This document shows, piece by piece, positions 16,637-24,856 of a DNA stretch of 57,394 bases (position 1 is its first letter; each line of letters starts with the position of its first letter). Origin of the DNA: Rhodospirillales bacterium (GTDB lineage Bacteria; Pseudomonadota; Alphaproteobacteria; Acetobacterales; Acetobacteraceae); the NCBI GenBank assembly GCA_025351925.1, contig JANXVC010000407.1, positions 1 to 57,394 of the forward strand, in the 5' to 3' direction. A model generated the notes under the pieces. The model worked only from the letters and a program-made list of their open reading frames with translations. It was not told where the DNA came from and made no database searches. Both the position numbers and the translations under genes were made by a program.

Positions 16637-17221
16637 CTACCCGTGGAAGACAAGGCTCGCAAAGTCGCGGGCGATCGTGTCGATGTCCAAACGGCCGGGC
16701 CGATACCACTCGCCGGCCCAGTTGACCGCGCCCAGCAGCATCAGCCGCACGGCGTCCAGCGAGACGCCCGGGCGGATTAGACCGGCCCGGCTCGCCTCCT
16801 CGACGATGCCGCGCCAGATCTGCTCGTAGCGCCGCCGGTCGGCCCGGCACTCGGCGCGAACCGCGTCCGGCAGGAAGGCGAAGGCGCGGATGCTGGCCGC
16901 GGTGTAGTCGCTGTTCTCCAATGAGGAGCGCAGGTGCGCCCGGATCGCCGTCTCCAGCCGCAGCCGCGGGCAGGCGACGGGGCCGAGCGCCGCCAGCGCA
17001 GCCATTACGGCGTCGTGGACGATGCGCACGCCCTCGTTCATCACCGCCGCGACGAGGGCGTCCTTCGACGCGTAATGGTGATAGATGCTGGCGGCCTTGA
17101 TGCTGACCCGCGCCGCGATCGCCCGCACCGTGGTGGCCTCGTAGCCGCGATGACTGAGCAGGGCCGCCGTCGCATCCAGGATGTGCCGCGGAACCGTCGC
17201 GGGCAGCCGGGCGGCCGTCAC
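16637..17221 (-). CDS. TetR family transcriptional regulator
   Basis: A 194-residue TetR repressor. The N-terminal DNA-binding domain is clear: ILDATAALLSHRGYEATTVRAIAARVSIKAASIYHHYASKDALVAAV (residues ~14-60). The C-terminal helical part should bind an effector, probably an acyl-CoA or related ligand of the neighbouring pathway. Its start overlaps the MaoC stop by four bases (ATGA), so it is the last gene of the ligase-maoC-tetR operon and would be autoregulated through the dyad at 19343-19356. This links it to both divergent transcripts of the carboxylase cluster and, through the shared 11-bp box, to the acyl-CoA dehydrogenase. Confidence 0.88.
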   Translation of the reverse strand: MTAARLPATVPRHILDATAALLSHRGYEATTVRAIAARVSIKAASIYHHYASKDALVAAVMNEGVRIVHDAVMAALAALGPVACPRLRLETAIRAHLRSSLENSDYTAASIRAFAFLPDAVRAECRADRRRYEQIWRGIVEEASRAGLIRPGVSLDAVRLMLLGAVNWAGEWYRPGRLDIDTIARDFASLVFHG

Positions 17222-17703
17222 GGTCGTCGGTCTTGGCCGGCCTCGCCCCAGTTGACGGCAGGGTGCGGGGTGCGGCGCATCAGCAGCCGCGCAATTCCAG
17301 CTTGCGTGGTGACGCCGTCCTGGTTCACCAGCGCGATCGACAAACCCAGCAGCCCGCGCTCCGGATGCTTAACGCCGCGGGTCTCCACCACTGCGATCTC
17401 GGCATGGATGGTGTCGCCGGGCCGGACGGGCGCCTTGAAGTCCCAGGTGACGCCCAGCAGCGCGACCGCCGTACCGTCGATCAGGTCCAGCCGCGCCGCC
17501 AGCCCGAAGGCCATGCCGATGCCCATCGGGCCATGCGCGACCCGGCCGCCGAAATCCGTGGCCTTGGCGAACACCTCATCCGTGTGGACCGGATTGTAGT
17601 CTCCCGTCAGCCCGGCGAAATCGCCGATGTCGCGCTCGGTAATCGTCCGGCCCGGCGTCCTGAACCGCTGGCCGACCGCGAACTCGTCGAACAGCCGGCC
17701 CAT
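17218..17703 (-). CDS. MaoC-like acyl-CoA hydratase/dehydratase
   Basis: A 161-residue hot-dog-fold protein. The hydratase-2 motif D-x4-H is intact as GDYNPVH (Asp35, His40), followed by FGGRVAHGPMGIGMAFGLAA and the WDFKAPVRPGDTI strand. Such enzymes add water to trans-2-enoyl-CoA, giving the (R)-3-hydroxyacyl-CoA, or catalyse related dehydrations. Start and stop overlap both neighbours (1 base with the AMP ligase stop, 4 bases with tetR), so the three genes are translationally coupled. In this cluster it probably hydrates the product of the dehydrogenase or of the carboxylase, in the place that an enoyl-CoA hydratase/crotonase holds in leucine or terpene catabolism. Confidence 0.88.
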   Translation of the reverse strand: MGRLFDEFAVGQRFRTPGRTITERDIGDFAGLTGDYNPVHTDEVFAKATDFGGRVAHGPMGIGMAFGLAARLDLIDGTAVALLGVTWDFKAPVRPGDTIHAEIAVVETRGVKHPERGLLGLSIALVNQDGVTTQAGIARLLMRRTPHPAVNWGEAGQDRRP

Positions 17704-19319
17704 CAGCGCGCCGCCGCCTCATCACGCAGGTCCTTGCGCCGGATCTTGCCGGTGATGGTCATGGGCAGGCTCTCCCGGAACTCGATCAAACGCGGATACT
17801 CATGGCCGGAAAGGCGGGACTTGACGAAGTCCTGGATTTCGCCCCGCAGCGCGTCGTCAGGGTTCACATCGCCGCGCGGCACAATGAACGCCTTCACCAC
17901 CTCGCCGCGCACCCGGTCGGGCACGCCGACGATGGCGGCAATGGCGACGGCGGGATGGTGCATCAGGCAGTCCTCGATCTCGGTCGGGCCGATGCGGTAT
18001 CCGCCGGACATGATGAGGTCGTCGTTGCGGCCATGGAACCAGAAATAGCCGTCCGCGTCGCGCCGCCCGGTGTCGCCGGTCAGCAGCCAGCCTTGGCGGA
18101 ACTTGTCCGCAGTCGCCTCCGCCTTGTTCCAGTAGCGCAGGAAGAACACCGGGTCCGGCGCGCGCACGGCGATCGTTCCGGCCTCGCCCGGCGGCAGCGG
18201 GTTGCCGCCGTCGTCCACGACCTCCAGCACGTGGCCCGGCAGCGCCCGGCCCATCGAGCCCTCCCGGAGCGGCATCAGCGACGCGCAGTTGGCGACGGTC
18301 AGGTTGGCCTCGGTCTGGCCATAGAACTCGTTGATGGTCATGCCGAAGGTCTCGCGGCCCCAGGCCAGCATTTCGTCGCCCAGCCGCTCGCCGCCGCTGG
18401 CGAGGCTGCGCAGGGCATAGGCGTGGCGGGCGGGGTTCGCCACCTGCCGCATCATCTTCAGCGCGGTCGGCGGCATGAAGGCGTTGCGGATGCCGTGGCG
18501 GGCCAGCAATGCGAAAGCCTCCTCGGGGTCGAACTTGGCGAACCGCTTTGCCAGCACCGGGATGCCGTGGAACAGCGACGGCAGCAGCACGTCCATCAGG
18601 CCGCCGGCCCAGGCCCAATCGGCCGGCGTCCACATGCGGTCGCCGGGCTGTGGGAAGAACTCGTGCGGCAGCTCGACGCCGGGCAAGTGGCCCAGCAGCA
18701 TCCGATGCGCATGCAGCACGCCCTTCGGGTTGCCGGTGGTGCCCGAGGTATAGACAATCAGGGCGGGGTCCTCGGCCGCCATGTCGGCCATGGCCTGGTC
18801 CGGCGAGGCGGCGTCGATCAGCGGCGTCCAGCCCAGCACACGGCCGTCCAGCCGGTCCTCGGTGCCGATCAGGATGGGATCGGCATCCAATTGGCCATCC
18901 AGCGCCAGCAGCTTGGCGATCCCAGCCGTGTTCGACACCACCACTTGCGCGCCGCTGTCGTTCAGCCGGTATTCGAGCGCCTCCGGGCCGAACAGCGTGA
19001 ACAGCGGCAATGCGATGGCGCCCAGTCGGTAGGCGGCCAAGTGGGTGATCAATGCTTCGGGACACTGCGGCAGCAGGATGCCGATGCGGTCGCCGCGGAC
19101 GATGCCCAGGGCCGCGAATGCGTTGGCCAGGCGGCGGGACTGCTCCTGCAGGCGCTCGAACGTCCACTCGGTCGCGGCGCCGTCCGCGGTCTCGCAAATC
19201 AGCGCCAGGCGGTTGCCGCCGACATGGCGGTCGCAGATGGCCTGGGCAATGTTGAAACGGTCGGGAATCTGCCAGCTGAACCCGGCATAGACCTCGTCGT
19301 AGCTGCGTCCATTCGGCAC
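17703..19319 (-). CDS. AMP-forming acyl-CoA synthetase, medium-chain (ACSM)-like
   Basis: A 538-residue ANL ligase. The P-loop is IVYTSGTTGNPKGVLHAHRM, the adenine loop NEFYGQTEAN, the hinge aspartate region LTGDTGRRDADGYFWFHGRNDDLIMSGGYRIGP, and the catalytic lysine is in LPMTITGKIRRKDLR. The pattern is closer to medium-chain/benzoate-type acyl-CoA synthetases than to the AcsA-like ligase in the same cluster, so the cluster encodes two ligases for presumably different acids. The start is a GTG with AAGGGA ~8 bases upstream. It heads the ligase-maoC-tetR operon and is divergent from the carboxylase genes; the operator-like dyad lies 24 bases before its start. Confidence 0.87.
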   Translation of the reverse strand: MPNGRSYDEVYAGFSWQIPDRFNIAQAICDRHVGGNRLALICETADGAATEWTFERLQEQSRRLANAFAALGIVRGDRIGILLPQCPEALITHLAAYRLGAIALPLFTLFGPEALEYRLNDSGAQVVVSNTAGIAKLLALDGQLDADPILIGTEDRLDGRVLGWTPLIDAASPDQAMADMAAEDPALIVYTSGTTGNPKGVLHAHRMLLGHLPGVELPHEFFPQPGDRMWTPADWAWAGGLMDVLLPSLFHGIPVLAKRFAKFDPEEAFALLARHGIRNAFMPPTALKMMRQVANPARHAYALRSLASGGERLGDEMLAWGRETFGMTINEFYGQTEANLTVANCASLMPLREGSMGRALPGHVLEVVDDGGNPLPPGEAGTIAVRAPDPVFFLRYWNKAEATADKFRQGWLLTGDTGRRDADGYFWFHGRNDDLIMSGGYRIGPTEIEDCLMHHPAVAIAAIVGVPDRVRGEVVKAFIVPRGDVNPDDALRGEIQDFVKSRLSGHEYPRLIEFRESLPMTITGKIRRKDLRDEAAAR

Positions 19320-19337
19320 GGGATTTTCCCTTGTCTC

Positions 19338-19356
19338 ACTCCCTAACGCTCGTTAG
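19338..19356. promoter_or_regulatory. Candidate TetR operator between the divergent ligase and carboxylase operons
   Basis: The sequence holds a perfect dyad CTAACG-CT-CGTTAG (19343-19356) inside ACTCCCTAACG (19338-19348), the 11-mer repeated upstream of the acyl-CoA dehydrogenase. On the plus strand it lies within the 17-base spacer of a weak TTGTCT (19331) / TAGCCT (19354) promoter-like pair. One bound dimer could therefore control both divergent transcripts. Confidence 0.6.
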
Positions 19357-19432
19357 CCTCGCACGGTATCAGAGCGGCATCAAGACAGCGCGCTACGGCT
19401 CGGGGGAACGACCGCATGACGAGAGGCGGCTG

Positions 19433-21031
19433 ATGCAGGCGCTCGAAAGCAGGGTTCGCCGCGGTCCCGACTTCGACCGGAACGCCGCCGCCTACGCTGG
19501 CCTGATCGATACGCTGCGGCAACGGCACGGCCATATCCTCGGCGGCGGCGGTGAGAAGCTGCGGCTGCGGCACCGCGACCGCGGCAAGATTCCCGTGCGC
19601 GAGCGGATCGACCATCTGGTGGACCCGCTGTCGCCTTTCCTCGAGCTGTCGCCGCTCGCCGCGTGGGAGCTGTATGTTAACGAGGTGCCGGCGGCCGGGA
19701 TCGTGACCGGCATCGGCGTCGTCGCCGGACTGCCGTGTATGGTCATCGCCAATGACGCGACGGTGAAGGGCGGGTCGTTCTTCGCCGAAACCGTAAAAAA
19801 GCACCTGCGCGCGCAGGAGATCGCATTCGAGAACAAGCTGCCCTGCCTTTACCTCGTGGATTGCGGCGGCGCCTTCCTGCCGGAGCAGGACCGCGTGTTT
19901 CCGGACCGCGACCATTTCGGCGGCACCTTCTTCCAGCAGTGCCGCATGTCGGGCGCCGGCCTGCCGCAAATCTCGGCCGTGTTCGGCGCCTGCACCGCGG
20001 GCGGCGCCTATATCCCGGCATTGAGCGACGAGGTCATCATGGTGCGCGGCACCGGCCGCATCCACCTCGGCGGCCCGCCCATCGTGAAGGCCGCGATCAA
20101 TGAGGTCGTGGACGGCGAAACGCTGGGCGGGGCCGAGATGCACTCCCAGGTCTCCGGCGTATCGGACTACCTGGCGAACAGCGAGATCGAGGCCCTGGCC
20201 AAGATGCGCGACATCGTCGCCGCCATAAACTGGCCCGCCCCGCCGCCCCGCGCACAGCGCCCAATCCGCCCGCCTTTGCACGACCCGGCGGAGCTGGGCG
20301 GCATCGTCGGCACCGACCTCAAGCGCCCGTTCGACGTGCACGAGGTCATCGCCCGCGTCGTGGACGGCAGCGAGTTCCAGGAGTTCAAGCCCGCCTACGG
20401 CGCCATGCTGGTCTGCGGCTTCGCCTGGATACACGGCGAGCCGGTCGGCATCCTGGCCAATAACGGCGTGCTGTTCTCCGAGGCCGCGGTGAAGGGCGCC
20501 CACTTCATCGAATTATGCGACCAGCGCCGGACGCCGCTCGTATTCCTGCAGAACATCACCGGGTTCATGGTGGGCACCGAGGCAGAGCGGGGCGGCATCG
20601 CCAAGCACTCGGCAAAGCTCGTCTATGCCGTCTCGAACACCCGCGTGCCGCGCTATACCGTCATCATCGGCGGGTCGTATGGCGCTGGGAACTACGGCAT
20701 GTGCGGGCGCGGCTTTCAGCCCCGGTTCCTGTTCTCCTGGCCCAACGCCCGCATCGCCACCATGAGCGCCGACGTGGCCGCGACCGTCGTCACCGACCTG
20801 CGCCGCGCCAGCCTGACCCGCGGCGTCGCCAACGAGGCGGAGATCGCCCGGGTGGACCAGCAGACCCGCACCCAGTTCGAAGAACAGAGCACGCCGTACT
20901 ACGCGACCGCCCGCCTTTGGGACGACGGCATCATCGAGCCCGGCCAGACCCGCGACGTGCTGGGCCTCTGCCTGGCGCTGGCCTCACGCGAGGCCGAGCT
21001 GCCCGGCTATCGCCCCGTGTATCGGATGTGA
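19433..21031 (+). CDS. Acyl-CoA carboxylase beta (carboxyltransferase) subunit
   Basis: A 532-residue carboxyltransferase of the methylcrotonyl/geranyl-CoA carboxylase branch. N-half: ERIDHLVDP, GIGVVAGLPCMVIANDATVKGGSF, YLVDCGGAFLPEQDRVFPDRDHFGGTFF, GACTAGGAYIPALSDE. C-half: FLQNITGFMVGTEAERGGIAKHSAKLVYAVS and IIGGSYGAGNYGMCGRGFQPRFLFSWPNARIATM. It moves carboxylate from carboxybiotin to an acyl-CoA. The ATG at 19433 has GAGAGG upstream; an upstream GTG would add 34 residues of no family resemblance. Several active-site loop residues differ from what I recall for both methylcrotonyl and geranyl enzymes (GGTFFQQCRMSG, SWPNARIATMSADVAATVV), so the substrate is open. It precedes the alpha subunit by 10 bases. 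Confidence 0.9.
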   Translation: MQALESRVRRGPDFDRNAAAYAGLIDTLRQRHGHILGGGGEKLRLRHRDRGKIPVRERIDHLVDPLSPFLELSPLAAWELYVNEVPAAGIVTGIGVVAGLPCMVIANDATVKGGSFFAETVKKHLRAQEIAFENKLPCLYLVDCGGAFLPEQDRVFPDRDHFGGTFFQQCRMSGAGLPQISAVFGACTAGGAYIPALSDEVIMVRGTGRIHLGGPPIVKAAINEVVDGETLGGAEMHSQVSGVSDYLANSEIEALAKMRDIVAAINWPAPPPRAQRPIRPPLHDPAELGGIVGTDLKRPFDVHEVIARVVDGSEFQEFKPAYGAMLVCGFAWIHGEPVGILANNGVLFSEAAVKGAHFIELCDQRRTPLVFLQNITGFMVGTEAERGGIAKHSAKLVYAVSNTRVPRYTVIIGGSYGAGNYGMCGRGFQPRFLFSWPNARIATMSADVAATVVTDLRRASLTRGVANEAEIARVDQQTRTQFEEQSTPYYATARLWDDGIIEPGQTRDVLGLCLALASREAELPGYRPVYRM

Positions 21032-21041
21032 GCGGGCGGAC

Positions 21042-23039
21042 GTGACCCGCTTGATCTCCTCCCTGCTGATCGCCAACCGCGGCGAGATCGCGCTCCGGAT
21101 CATGCGCACCTGCGCGCGGCTCGGCATCCGCACCATCGCCGTCTATTCCGACGCCGACCGCGGCGCGGCGCACGTGGCTGCGGCCGATGAGGCGCTGCGC
21201 ATCGGCCCTGCCGCCGCCCGCGACAGCTATCTGCGCGCCGACGCCATCATGGAGGCCGTAGCGCGCAGCGGCGCCGAGGGCCTGCATCCCGGTTATGGCT
21301 TCCTGTCGGAGAAGCCGGAGCTGGCGGCGCTGTGCGCGGCGCAGGGCTGCGTCTTCATCGGGCCGTCCGCGGACGGGATCGCGGCGATGGGCCCGAAGAT
21401 CGGCTCCAAGCGGATCGCGGCCAGGGCGGGCGTGCCGAGCGTGCCGGGCTATATCGGCGACGACCAGTCCTCGGCCCGGCTGATCGAGGAGGCGCACAGG
21501 ATCGGCTTTCCGCTGATGGTCAAGGCCTCGGCCGGCGGCGGCGGCAGGGGCATGCGGCGGGTGTTCTCCGCCGAAGAACTGCTGCCCGCGCTCGACCTCG
21601 CCCGGCGCGAGGCGGAGGCGGCGTTCGGCGATGCGTCGCTGCTGATCGAGCGCCTGGTGCTGCGGCCGCGCCATCTGGAGGTGCAGGTGGCCGGCGACAA
21701 GCACGGCAATGTCGTCCATCTGTTCGAGCGCGACTGCTCCGTGCAGCGCAGCAACCAGAAGGTGCTGGAGGAGGCGCCGGCCCCGAACCTCCCGCCCGCC
21801 ATCCGCGCCAAGCTGCTGGAGCGCGGCGTCGCCCTCGCACAGACCATCGCCTACGACAACCTGGGCACCGTGGAGTTCATCCTGGAGGATGGCGAGGATG
21901 ACCCCTGGTTCCTCGAAATGAACACCCGGCTGCAGGTCGAGCATCCCGTGACGGAGGCGATCACCGGGCTCGACCTCGTGGAGTGGCAGCTGCGGATCGC
22001 CTGCGGCGAGGTGCTGCCGCTGCGCCAGGACGAGATTCATGAGCATGGCCACGCCATCGAGGCGCGGGTGACGGCGGAGCGGGCCGACCGGGGCTTCCGG
22101 CCCGACGCCGGTCGGATTGTCGGCTACCGTGAGCCGGCTTCGGTCCGGGTCGATAGCGGCGTCAGGCTCGGCTCGGAGGTGACGCTGTTCTACGACTCGC
22201 TCCTGGCCAAGGTGATCGCCCATGGCGGCACGCGGGAGGCGGCCTGCGCGCGGCTCGCCGCCGGGCTGCGCGACTTCACCCTGCTCGGCCCCGCGACGAC
22301 GATCCCGTTCCTGATCGACGCGGTCGAGCATCCGATCTTCGCCACGGGCCGCGCGACCACGCGCTTCATCGAGGACGTTTTCCCAGATGGCTGGCGGCCG
22401 GCGCGATCCCATGCCGCGCTGGCCCGCGCCACCGCCGCGCTGCTCTCGCTGGCCGCTCCGGAGCCGGCTGTGCAATCGGCCTGGACTGGGCTCGCCGGGT
22501 TCCGTGTCCTCGGCCCCGCCGGCGGCCTGGCCCGAACCTATCTGTCCGTCGCCGACGAGGACAGCGCGATGGAGATGACCGTCATCGCGTGGCCGGACGG
22601 GCGTCGGCGCGTGCAGTGGGCGGATGGCGAAATCGACCTCGTCGTGCACGCAAGCGGCGGCGCGGTCGAGATCGAAACGGACGGCCGGATTTTCCACGGC
22701 ACGTTCGAGCGGCTGGATGGCTCAGTCCGGCTGACGCTGGACGGCGAGACCTACGTCTATACCGTGACACCCCGGATCAACGCCGCCGCGGCTGGGCGCG
22801 CCGCGGGCGGCTCCGGCGCCGTCGTCGCGCCGATGCCCGGGGTGATCGCGGAAATGCTGATATCGCTGGGCGACACGGTCGAGGCGGGCCAAGTTGTCGC
22901 GGTGCTGGAATCGATGAAGCTGTTCACGTCGCTGGCCGCTGATATCGCTGGAACCGTCACCGACATCGCCGGCCAGCCCGGGGAGACGGTGCAGGCCGGC
23001 AAGCGGCTGGTCCTGGTCGAACCGCAGGCGGCGGCATGA
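21042..23039 (+). CDS. Acyl-CoA carboxylase alpha subunit (biotin carboxylase plus biotin carrier)
   Basis: A 665-residue protein with a complete biotin carboxylase (ANRGEIALRI, GYGFLSE, ASAGGGGRGMR, ERDCSVQRSNQKVLEEAP, FLEMNTRLQVEHPVTE) over residues ~1-450, a linker/BT domain, and a C-terminal biotinyl domain whose biotin lysine is in VLESMKLF (Lys ~626). It carboxylates its own biotin with ATP and bicarbonate and hands it to the beta subunit encoded just upstream. The size and domain order are those of MccA/AtuF/LiuD-type subunits, not PccA-like with a longer linker. GTG start; the stop overlaps the next ATG (ATGA), giving a beta-alpha-SDR operon. Confidence 0.92.
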   Translation: MTRLISSLLIANRGEIALRIMRTCARLGIRTIAVYSDADRGAAHVAAADEALRIGPAAARDSYLRADAIMEAVARSGAEGLHPGYGFLSEKPELAALCAAQGCVFIGPSADGIAAMGPKIGSKRIAARAGVPSVPGYIGDDQSSARLIEEAHRIGFPLMVKASAGGGGRGMRRVFSAEELLPALDLARREAEAAFGDASLLIERLVLRPRHLEVQVAGDKHGNVVHLFERDCSVQRSNQKVLEEAPAPNLPPAIRAKLLERGVALAQTIAYDNLGTVEFILEDGEDDPWFLEMNTRLQVEHPVTEAITGLDLVEWQLRIACGEVLPLRQDEIHEHGHAIEARVTAERADRGFRPDAGRIVGYREPASVRVDSGVRLGSEVTLFYDSLLAKVIAHGGTREAACARLAAGLRDFTLLGPATTIPFLIDAVEHPIFATGRATTRFIEDVFPDGWRPARSHAALARATAALLSLAAPEPAVQSAWTGLAGFRVLGPAGGLARTYLSVADEDSAMEMTVIAWPDGRRRVQWADGEIDLVVHASGGAVEIETDGRIFHGTFERLDGSVRLTLDGETYVYTVTPRINAAAAGRAAGGSGAVVAPMPGVIAEMLISLGDTVEAGQVVAVLESMKLFTSLAADIAGTVTDIAGQPGETVQAGKRLVLVEPQAAA

Positions 23040-23803
23040 CCGCGCTGGCGCGGCGGATCGTGGTCACGGGCGGCACGTCGGGGATCGGCCTGGCGGCTGC
23101 CTGCCGCTTCGCCGCCGATCCAGCGGCGCGCATCGTGCTGAATGGCCGCAACGCCGAGCGGGGCGAGGCCGCATGCGAAGCCGTGCGCGCCCGCCATCCC
23201 GGCGCCGCCGTCCACTTCATTGCGGCCGACGTGTCCTCGGCCACCGGCGCGCAACACCTGGTGATCGAGGCAGCACAGCACCTCGGCGGCGGCCTCGACG
23301 TGCTGGTGACCGCGGCAGGCGGGGACTACGCGCCCGCTTTGTTCCACGACACGCCGCTGCCGGACATCGACGGCATCGTCCGGCATTGGCTGCTGGCGAC
23401 GATGTATTGCTGCCACTTCGCCCTGCCGCTGATGGCGGATGGCGGTTCGATCGTCACCGTCGCCTCGGACGCGGCCAAGGTGCCGACGCCGGGCGAAGCG
23501 GTGGTGGGTGCCGCGATGAGCGGGATCGCGATGTTCTCGCGCACGCTGGCCATGGAGGCGAAGCGGCGGCGCATCCGGGTCAACGTCGTGACGCCGTCGC
23601 TGGTCAGCGGCACCTTGACCCACGACCGGATCACCGCGGGCGGCTTCAGCGCCAGGCTGTTCGAGAAGGCGTCGCGCGGCGCCCATCTGGGTATCCCGGA
23701 GCCGGACGACGTGGCGGCGGCGATCGAGTTCCTGAGCGGCCCCGGCGCGTCGCACATGACGGGCCAGGTCCTCAGCGTGAACGGCGGCATCTCGGCGGGC
23801 TGA
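23036..23803 (+). CDS. SDR-family protein lacking the Tyr-x3-Lys catalytic pair
   Basis: A 255-residue SDR fold. The nucleotide-binding TGGTSGIG motif (residues ~11-18) is intact and the C-terminus ends in the normal VLSVNGG strand. At the active site, however, where classical SDRs have YxASK, this protein reads AVVGAAMSGIAMF: the tyrosine is Val and the lysine is Met; the serine strand (TVASDAAK) remains. NNAG is changed to TAAG. It should bind NAD(P) but is unlikely to act by the normal SDR mechanism. It overlaps the carboxylase alpha subunit by 4 bases, so it is translationally coupled and presumably works in the same pathway, perhaps as a lyase-like, isomerase-like or structural protein. 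Confidence 0.85.
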   Translation: MTALARRIVVTGGTSGIGLAAACRFAADPAARIVLNGRNAERGEAACEAVRARHPGAAVHFIAADVSSATGAQHLVIEAAQHLGGGLDVLVTAAGGDYAPALFHDTPLPDIDGIVRHWLLATMYCCHFALPLMADGGSIVTVASDAAKVPTPGEAVVGAAMSGIAMFSRTLAMEAKRRRIRVNVVTPSLVSGTLTHDRITAGGFSARLFEKASRGAHLGIPEPDDVAAAIEFLSGPGASHMTGQVLSVNGGISAG

Positions 23804-24069
23804 GACGCGTTTTATACCAGACGCCCTTTGCTTCAGCCGTTGCGTGTGAAGGCGCCCGCCTCTCAGCGGCTCTGAGGGATGCGCCAGGAGCGCTTGCAGA
23901 ACCGGCTTTGGGGAATTCGCCGCAGCCTCCCCCAGTAGGCGAGCGATGGACAGCCCTTATGCCGGGTCTTTGGAAAGCCAATCCGAAAACGTTTCTTTTC
24001 CACTTGCGTGTTGTATGGAACAAATGCAGAACTTAAGCTAACGAACAGGCGAACGGGCTGCAGGCCGCA

Positions 24070-24834
24070 GTGGGAAGCAGCGACCCGGCCGCAATCCCGC
24101 AAGAGCTGGGGACAGCGCACATGCCGGCCCGCCCGTTCCTGGCACCGGTGGCGGCCGGCATGGGCGAGGACGTGGCCGGGGCGATTGGCGCCAGGGTGGC
24201 GGCGGCGTTGCGCGGCGACAGCACGGACGGGTTCGATCCCAGCGACGTCCAGCTTGTGTCGGAGTCGGGCAAGCACCCGGAGGGTCTCGGGGATTTCCCG
24301 CCCGAGGACCGGCGTGTGGTCGAAGAGGGTCTGGAGACCCCCGGGCAGGCGCGCGCTCATGGTTTGCCCCAGATCATCCCCGGGCTGAACAGCACCGTCC
24401 CGACCATCCCGCTCCTCGGCGGCGGCCCCACGTCGGCCACGCCTCGTTCGGTCGCGCCCAGCGGACAGGCACCCGGTTTGGCGGCACCGCCAAGGCAGCC
24501 ATCAGCGGCTGATCGGGCAGAGTTCGAACGATACCAGCAAGCAATGCGTGAGCGCATGGCTAAGCCTACCACCACAGACCCGGCGTTGTCCCATGCCATG
24601 GACGAGATGTACCGTGATGGAGCATCAGTTGGCAGCGGTAGCACTGCCGCGGCTGTTCGGCTGGAGCGAGCAACGGGTGGCACCGTTGGCGGGCGCATGC
24701 ATACGCAAAAGGCAGAGGGCTACGTTAAATTCCTTGAGCGTTGGTTGCAAAGAAACTCCGCTGCCTCGCCCGGTGATCGAGCAGCGGCAGAAAACGTGTT
24801 ACGTGATCTTCGTGACGCCTTGGCTGGAAACTAA
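24070..24834 (+). CDS. Toxin-like protein: phage-tail-like N-terminus joined to a polymorphic-toxin-type C-terminal domain
   Basis: The frame is open from a stop at 24034 and the first start is the GTG at 24070. Residues ~12-45 (AIPQELGTAHMPARPFLAPVAAGMG) resemble the C-terminal end of HK97 gp10-like phage tail-completion proteins, whose upstream part is missing here. A low-complexity Pro/Gly-rich linker (~90-150) leads to a compact C-terminal domain, ~175-254 (GSGSTAAAVRLERATGG, MHTQKAEGYVKFLERWL, SPGDRAAAENVLRDLRDAL), a pattern I associate with the C-terminal toxin modules of contact-dependent or RHS-type proteins; I cannot name the family or its activity. A probable immunity gene follows directly. 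It could be a prophage remnant that captured a toxin module. No ribosome site is obvious. Confidence 0.55.
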   Translation: MGSSDPAAIPQELGTAHMPARPFLAPVAAGMGEDVAGAIGARVAAALRGDSTDGFDPSDVQLVSESGKHPEGLGDFPPEDRRVVEEGLETPGQARAHGLPQIIPGLNSTVPTIPLLGGGPTSATPRSVAPSGQAPGLAAPPRQPSAADRAEFERYQQAMRERMAKPTTTDPALSHAMDEMYRDGASVGSGSTAAAVRLERATGGTVGGRMHTQKAEGYVKFLERWLQRNSAASPGDRAAAENVLRDLRDALAGN

Positions 24835-24856
24835 GTAGCAGACGAAAGGTGCCACC

